Shown in pieces: positions 56,769 through 64,000 of a stretch of DNA of 64,000 nucleotides. How positions within the stretch are numbered: the first letter of the stretch is position 1; each line of letters opens with the position of its first letter. The notes under the pieces were generated by a model. It searched no databases. It was not told the origin of the DNA and saw only the letters and a list, made by a program, of their open reading frames with translations. The stretch is from Superficieibacter sp. 1612_C1 (lineage in GTDB: Bacteria; Pseudomonadota; Gammaproteobacteria; Enterobacterales; Enterobacteriaceae): positions 1 to 64,000 of the forward strand of contig NZ_JADGMI010000004.1 of assembly GCF_015234305.1 (NCBI RefSeq). The letters are read 5' to 3'. The translations under genes were made by a program, and so were the position numbers.

Positions 56769-57488
56769 ATGACGACAGAAGCGGAATACCTGAAAAATTA
56801 CGACGCCAGCCGTTTTCCTTCGCCGCTGGTAACGGTCGACAGCGTGCTTTTTACCCTTCATCAGGGCGAACTTTGCGTGCTGCTGGTGGAGCGAGCCAGT
56901 CAGCCGCAACAGGGCTGCTGGGGATTACCGGGGGGGTTTATTGATATTGCTCGCGATACCTCCACGCGTGATACGGCGCTGCGCAAGCTGACGGAAAAAA
57001 CGGGGGTGTCGCCATCGTGGCTGGAACAACTCGATACCTTTTCCGGCCCGGATCGCGACCCGCGCGGCTGGAGCCTGACGGTAAGCTGGTTTGCGCTGAT
57101 ATCATGGGTGGACTGCGCGCCGCATATCGAAACCGTCAGCGATGCGAAATGGATCCCGGTACAGGCGCTTGCCCGCTATGAGCTGGCGTTTGATCATGCT
57201 GCGATTGTGCAGGCGGGTCTGCATCGTCTTCGGCAGAAAACCATGTATTCCCTGCTGCCCGTCTATTGTTTGCCTGAAAATTTTACTCACGCGCAGCTTC
57301 AGGAAGCCACAGAGATCATCCTCGGCCAGCCGATCCAGCGCAAAAGCCTGATCCGCCGTATTGAGGCGTCGGGTATGCTGGAGGAGACCGGCGAGAGCAT
57401 CGCCACTGGCGCACGTAAAGCCCGATTGTGGCGGCGCAAGCCCGGCGTGGATATTCATCTTTTTTCCCGCAATTTGCTGGCTGAATAA
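56769..57488 (+). CDS. nrtR: NrtR-type Nudix-related transcriptional regulator
   Basis: The 239-residue protein has an N-terminal Nudix-fold domain (about 15-150) and a C-terminal winged-helix domain (about 160-235, IQRKSLIRRIEASG). The Nudix box at 56-80 has lost the catalytic glutamates (RDTALRKLTEKTG), as in NrtR, which senses ADP-ribose and represses NAD salvage genes. The start MTTEAEYLKNYDASRFP at 56769 is chosen because upstream in-frame ATGs fall in the promoter gap. It faces away from prs-nadV. Confidence 0.88.
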   Translation: MTTEAEYLKNYDASRFPSPLVTVDSVLFTLHQGELCVLLVERASQPQQGCWGLPGGFIDIARDTSTRDTALRKLTEKTGVSPSWLEQLDTFSGPDRDPRGWSLTVSWFALISWVDCAPHIETVSDAKWIPVQALARYELAFDHAAIVQAGLHRLRQKTMYSLLPVYCLPENFTHAQLQEATEIILGQPIQRKSLIRRIEASGMLEETGESIATGARKARLWRRKPGVDIHLFSRNLLAE

Positions 57489-57569
57489 TGACTACCACGT
57501 TAAATGCATAAACCGCACTAATAATTACGGGTTATAGTACGGCGCAATTTCCTTAAACTATCCTCTGTC

Positions 57570-58586
57570 ATGGCTCAAATTTCATCTGAACAACCGCTCG
57601 TCGGACAAGACGATATGCACTCTTTTCACCCCATGCCGGGGGCGAGGAATCCGCATCTGCAAACCATGCTGCCGCGCCTGCTGCGTCGCCGGGTGCAGTT
57701 CACGCCGGTGTGGCAACGCCTCGATCTGCCGGACGGTGATTTCGTCGATCTGGCGTGGAGCGAAGATCCGCAGCAGGCCAGGCATAAGCCCCGGCTGGTG
57801 GTTTTTCATGGGCTGGAGGGCAGCCTGCATAGCCCCTACGCGCACGGATTGATCCACGCGGCGAAAGCGCGCGGCTGGCTTGGCGTGGTGATGCATTTTC
57901 GTGGCTGTAGCGGTGAGCCAAATCGTCTGAACCGTATCTATCATTCGGGAGAAACTGAGGACGGCACCTGGTTCTTGCACTGGCTGAAGCGCGAGTTCGG
58001 CAGCGTCCCTACCGCAGCGGTGGGTTACTCGCTGGGGGGTAACATGCTGGCATGTCTGCTGGCAAAAGAAGGCAGTAACGCACCGCTTGACGCGGCGGCG
58101 ATTGTCTCCGCCCCCTTTGTGCTGGAAGCGTGCAGCTATCACATGGAGAAAGGCTTTTCGCGCGTCTATCAGCGCTACCTGCTTAATCTGCTGAAAGGGA
58201 ATGCGACCCGCAAACTGAAGGCGTATCCCGGCACGCTGCCGATTGAACTGGCCCAGCTAAAGCAGGTACGCCGCCTGCGCGAGTTTGATGATTTGATCAC
58301 CGCGCGTATTCATGGTTTTGCCGACGCTATCGACTATTATCGTCAGTGCAGCGCGATGCCGTTGCTCAATCAGATCGCCAAACCGACGCTGATCATCCAT
58401 GCTAAAGACGATCCGTTTATGGATCATCACGTTATTCCCGATCCCGACACCTTACCGGCGCAGGTAGAGTATCAGCTCACCGAGCATGGCGGGCACGTCG
58501 GATTTGTGGGCGGCACGCTGCGGCGTCCGGAAATGTGGCTGGAAAAACGCATTCCCGACTGGCTGACAACATACCTCGGAGCCTAA
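57570..58586 (+). CDS. yheT: Alpha/beta hydrolase YheT
   Basis: YheT (338 residues) belongs to the AB-hydrolase 4 family of putative esterases. The nucleophile elbow GYSLGG has Ser154; the acid is in HAKDDPF near 275-280 and the histidine in EHGGHVGF near residue 310. No signal peptide is seen, so it is probably cytosolic. It is the first gene of yheTU-prkB; in E. coli yheS precedes it directly. Confidence 0.93.
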   Translation: MAQISSEQPLVGQDDMHSFHPMPGARNPHLQTMLPRLLRRRVQFTPVWQRLDLPDGDFVDLAWSEDPQQARHKPRLVVFHGLEGSLHSPYAHGLIHAAKARGWLGVVMHFRGCSGEPNRLNRIYHSGETEDGTWFLHWLKREFGSVPTAAVGYSLGGNMLACLLAKEGSNAPLDAAAIVSAPFVLEACSYHMEKGFSRVYQRYLLNLLKGNATRKLKAYPGTLPIELAQLKQVRRLREFDDLITARIHGFADAIDYYRQCSAMPLLNQIAKPTLIIHAKDDPFMDHHVIPDPDTLPAQVEYQLTEHGGHVGFVGGTLRRPEMWLEKRIPDWLTTYLGA

Positions 58587-58805
58587 ATGATTATTCCCTG
58601 GCAGGATCTCGCCCCTGAAACGCTCGACAGTCTGATCGAAAGCTTTGTCTTGCGTGAGGGCACTGATTATGGTGAACATGAGCGTTCGCTCGAGCAAAAA
58701 GTCGCCGACGTTAAACATCAGCTTAAAACGGGTGACGCCGTGCTGGTGTGGTCTGAACTGCATGAGACGGTCAACATCATGCCTCGCAAGCAGTTTCGCG
58801 ACTAA
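58587..58805 (+). CDS. yheU: UPF0270 protein YheU
   Basis: The 72-residue protein of unknown function starts [29 protein letters not shown] immediately after the yheT stop codon with no gap. It is acidic, with no cysteine or membrane segment. Confidence 0.94.
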   Translation: MIIPWQDLAPETLDSLIESFVLREGTDYGEHERSLEQKVADVKHQLKTGDAVLVWSELHETVNIMPRKQFRD

Positions 58806-58831
58806 TTTTACTGATTACTCAGGGAGTTGCT

Positions 58832-59701
58832 ATGTCTGCCAAACATCCGGTGATTGCGGTAACGGGTTCCAGCGGTGCGGGAACCACCACCACCAGTCTC
58901 GCCTTCCGTAAGATTTTTTCTCAGCTCAACCTGCATGCGGCGGAAGTCGAAGGGGATAGTTTTCATCGCTATACCCGCCCGGAAATGGACATGGCGATCC
59001 GCAAAGCGCGCGATCTGGGTCGGCATATCAGCTACTTCGGCCCCGAGGCCAACGACTTTGGCCTGCTGGAGCACACATTTACTGAATATGGTCATTCCGG
59101 CACAGGCCAGGCGCGAAAGTATCTGCATACCTATGACGAAGCCGTGCCGTGGAACCAGGTGCCGGGCACCTTTACCCCGTGGCAACCGCTACCGGAACCG
59201 ACCGACGTGCTGTTTTATGAGGGATTGCACGGCGGCGTGGTCACCCCACAGCACGATGTCGCACGCCATGTCGATTTGCTGGTGGGCGTGGTACCGATTG
59301 TTAACCTCGAATGGATCCAGAAGTTAATTCGCGATACCAGCGAGCGCGGTCACTCCCGCGAGGCGGTGATGGACTCGGTGGTGCGCTCAATGGAAGATTA
59401 TATCAATTTCATTACGCCGCAGTTTTCGCGCACGCACATTAACTTTCAGCGGGTGCCGACCGTCGATACCTCCAACCCGTTCGCTGCGAAAGGCATCCCG
59501 TCACTGGATGAAAGCTTTGTCGTTATTCATTTTCGCAATCTGGAAGGGATCGATTTCCCGTGGCTACTGGCGATGCTTCAGGGATCGTTTATTTCCCACA
59601 TCAATACCCTGGTGGTACCCGGCGGAAAAATGGGGCTGGCGATGGAACTGATCATGCTGCCGCTGGTGCAGCGGCTGATGGAAGGCAAAAAAATAGAATA
59701 A
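58832..59701 (+). CDS. prkB: Phosphoribulokinase-like protein PrkB
   Basis: The 289-residue P-loop kinase is related to phosphoribulokinase, with the Walker A motif TGSSGAGTTT at 11-20. The downstream FYEGLHGGVVTPQHDVARHVDLLVGVVPIVNLEW region is typical of the family. Enterobacteria lack RuBisCO, so its true substrate is uncertain. It follows yheU after 26 bp. Confidence 0.93.
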   Translation: MSAKHPVIAVTGSSGAGTTTTSLAFRKIFSQLNLHAAEVEGDSFHRYTRPEMDMAIRKARDLGRHISYFGPEANDFGLLEHTFTEYGHSGTGQARKYLHTYDEAVPWNQVPGTFTPWQPLPEPTDVLFYEGLHGGVVTPQHDVARHVDLLVGVVPIVNLEWIQKLIRDTSERGHSREAVMDSVVRSMEDYINFITPQFSRTHINFQRVPTVDTSNPFAAKGIPSLDESFVVIHFRNLEGIDFPWLLAMLQGSFISHINTLVVPGGKMGLAMELIMLPLVQRLMEGKKIE

Positions 59702-59740
59702 CGCGAGATGAATTGAACGTGCCAGGCACCGTGCCACTCT

Positions 59741-59862
59741 GCCCGGCGGCGCTGCGCTTGCACGGGCCTGTGGTGAGTACAACGGGCAGGAATTACCTCT
59801 ATAAAACAAGGTAATACCGCTCCACGATTGTAGGCCGGGTAAGGCGCAGCCGCCACCCGGCA
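59741..59862. repeat. REP pair between prkB and yhfA
   Basis: Two REP palindromes lie in the 195-bp gap between convergent prkB and yhfA: GCCCGGCGGCGCTGCGCTTG followed by CACGGGC at 59741-59767, and GTAGGCCGGGTAAGGCGCAG followed by CCGCCACCCGGCA at 59830-59862. They have opposite orientation, a BIME-like arrangement. Confidence 0.87.
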
Positions 59863-59896
59863 TAACAACGATGCAGCGGCCTGAACTGCGCCTTTG

Positions 59897-60301
59897 TTAC
59901 CCTGCGACCACCTCATACGAATGGGTAATATTCACTGCCTTACCCAGCATCAACGCCACAGAACAATATTTCTCGGCAGAGAGATCTACGGCCCGGGCTA
60001 CCGCCGCGTCTTTCAGGTCCTTGCCGGTAACGATAAAGTGCAAATTGATATGGGTAAACAAACGCGGGGCTTCTTCACGCCGTTCAGACGTCAGTTTCAC
60101 CTCGCAGTTTGTCACTTCCTGACGCCCTTTTTGCAGGATCGACACGACGTCGATCGCGCTGCATCCTCCTGCGGCCATCAGCACCATCTCCATCGGGCTG
60201 GGCGCTTTATCACCGGAGTTACCGTCCATCAAAATCTGGTGCCCGGAGGCCGACTCACCCAGAAACGTTAACCCCTCTACCCATTTCACTCGCGCTTGCA
60301 T
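59897..60301 (-). CDS. yhfA: OsmC/Ohr family protein YhfA
   Basis: The 134-residue protein starts MQARVKWVEGLTFLGESASG at 60301 and has the OsmC fold with the conserved AAGGCSAIDVV cysteine (Cys59). The second peroxidatic cysteine lies in EKYCSVALM. The physiological role is unclear. A longer frame runs into the crp promoter and was rejected. It is divergent from crp, as in E. coli. Confidence 0.93.
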   Translation of the reverse strand: MQARVKWVEGLTFLGESASGHQILMDGNSGDKAPSPMEMVLMAAGGCSAIDVVSILQKGRQEVTNCEVKLTSERREEAPRLFTHINLHFIVTGKDLKDAAVARAVDLSAEKYCSVALMLGKAVNITHSYEVVAG

Positions 60302-60608
60302 AACATCCACTCCAGTGTCGCCATTTTCTTCACAGATTACGCGTACATAACAATTCTCGCAACGGAAGGCGACCTGCGTCATGCTGAAGCGAGACACCAG
60401 GAGACAGGCGGCAAAAGCTATGCTAAAACAGACGGGATGCTACAGTGATATATTGACTTTGCGCATACATAGATGCAAAGGACATGAGATTAACGGCTGC
60501 GGAGCATACCGACAGTCAACTTCCCGCCCGAGGGAAGAAAACGATTGCAACCCCGGAGGCAACGTCGTTTAGCCGCCGGAGATAGCTTATAACAGAGGAT
60601 AACCGCGC
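60302..60608 (+). promoter_or_regulatory. yhfA-crp divergent promoter region and structured crp leader
   Basis: No gene lies here. An AGCTATGCTAAA segment with an extended -10 (60419-60424) matches the E. coli crp promoter. Downstream, two hairpins lie in the crp leader: CTTCCC-GCCCGA-GGGAAG (60520-60537) and AACGATTGC/GCAA-CG-TCGTT (60540-60569). CRP autoregulates this region in E. coli, with sites overlapping a divergent promoter. The CTTTGC/GCAAAG inverted repeat at about 60457-60481 lies where that divergent promoter would be. Confidence 0.75.
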
Positions 60609-61241
60609 ATGGTGCTTGGCAAACCACAAACAGACCCGACTCTCGAATGGTTCTTGTCTCATTGCCACATTCATAAGTACCCATCGAAGAGCACGCTGAT
60701 TCACCAGGGTGAAAAGGCGGAGACGCTGTATTACATCGTCAAAGGCTCCGTGGCAGTGCTGATTAAAGATGAGGAAGGGAAAGAGATGATCCTTTCTTAC
60801 CTCAACCAGGGCGATTTTATCGGTGAACTGGGCCTGTTCGAAGAGGGCCAGGAACGTAGCGCCTGGGTGCGTGCAAAAACCGCCTGTGAAGTCGCGGAAA
60901 TCTCCTACAAAAAATTCCGTCAGCTGATCCAGGTGAATCCGGATATCCTGATGCGTCTTTCCGCACAGATGGCGCGCCGCTTGCAGGTGACGTCTGAAAA
61001 AGTGGGCAACCTCGCGTTCCTCGACGTTACCGGTCGCATCGCGCAGACGCTGCTTAACCTGGCGAAACAGCCGGACGCTATGACCCACCCGGACGGCATG
61101 CAGATCAAAATCACCCGTCAGGAGATCGGCCAGATCGTCGGTTGCTCTCGTGAAACGGTGGGCCGCATCCTGAAAATGCTGGAAGACCAGAGTCTGATCT
61201 CCGCGCACGGTAAAACTATCGTCGTCTACGGCACCCGCTAA
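60609..61241 (+). CDS. crp: cAMP receptor protein CRP
   Basis: CRP is the global catabolite activator. It has 210 residues, identical in length to E. coli. The cAMP pocket segment [19 protein letters not shown] (with Arg83 and Ser84) and the recognition helix [12 protein letters not shown] (179-190) are intact. It is relevant inside this window: CRP sites are predicted in the sugar PTS and mdc promoter regions. Confidence 0.99.
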   Translation: MVLGKPQTDPTLEWFLSHCHIHKYPSKSTLIHQGEKAETLYYIVKGSVAVLIKDEEGKEMILSYLNQGDFIGELGLFEEGQERSAWVRAKTACEVAEISYKKFRQLIQVNPDILMRLSAQMARRLQVTSEKVGNLAFLDVTGRIAQTLLNLAKQPDAMTHPDGMQIKITRQEIGQIVGCSRETVGRILKMLEDQSLISAHGKTIVVYGTR

Positions 61242-61284
61242 GTTCGACAGTCGGCGCATTCTTTGCAATGCGCCGATAAATTCT

Positions 61285-64000
<2,716 letters not shown>

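Overview
The window is a chromosomal segment of an enteric gamma-proteobacterium (Enterobacteriaceae, probably of the Citrobacter / Enterobacter / Klebsiella type). Almost every housekeeping protein is near-identical, from memory, to its E. coli counterpart, gene order is largely that of E. coli/Salmonella, and REP-type palindromes sit between several genes. The malonate decarboxylase operon and a nicotinamide salvage cluster point away from E. coli itself. The species cannot be fixed from the sequence alone.

Layout. 1-545: leader and P1/P2 promoters of a leftward rRNA operon (rrnE-like; the 16S gene lies just outside) and the PurR-controlled purHD promoter. 546-3440: purHD. 3508-7865 (minus): yjaH, hupA, yjaG, nfi, hemE, nudC. 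7964-14069 (plus): rsd, a TPP riboswitch and thiCEFSGH. 14229-19802: an accessory sugar locus inserted between thiH and rpoC: a SIS/AgaS-type isomerase-deaminase, a GntR/UTRA regulator, a GH4 6-phospho-glycosidase and a Lac-family PTS split into IIC (minus) and IIB-IIA (plus). 19925-36668 (minus): rpoC, rpoB, rplL, rplJ, rplA, rplK, nusG, secE, tuf, fusA, rpsG, rpsL. 36794-43524: tusBCD, yheO, fkpA, slyX, slyD, yheV, kefB, kefG. 43692-45596: yheS. 45622-53802: mdcR and mdcABCDEFGH for malonate use. 54206-57488: nadV, a PRPP-synthase paralogue and an NrtR-type regulator. 57570-64000: yheT, yheU, prkB, yhfA, crp, yhfK and the 3' part of argD.

The main structural surprise is at tuf. In E. coli, fusA-tufA and tufB-secE-nusG are about 0.7 Mb apart in opposite orientation on either side of oriC. 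Here one intact tuf gene has a tufA-type upstream flank (rpsL-rpsG-fusA and a GC hairpin) and a tufB-type downstream flank (secE-nusG-rplKAJL-rpoBC). This is the junction expected from a tufA x tufB inversion around the origin, or from an assembly error at that repeat.

The best candidate for an undescribed system is the sugar locus at 14229-19802. It joins PTS uptake of a beta-disaccharide, NAD/metal-dependent cleavage of its 6-phosphate, and an AgaS-family enzyme that normally acts on phosphorylated amino sugars. A UTRA regulator and one perfect 14-bp palindrome resembling NagR/DasR-type operators complete it. I infer a beta-linked amino-sugar disaccharide as substrate; this is a hypothesis.

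The mdc operon and the nadV-prs-nrtR cluster are two adjacent metabolic insertions between yheS and yheT, each with its own regulator and a recognisable operator (an AATCATTA/TAATGATT dyad; tandem TGTC-N5-GACA boxes). I saw no transposase, integrase, tRNA, CRISPR array or prophage gene.
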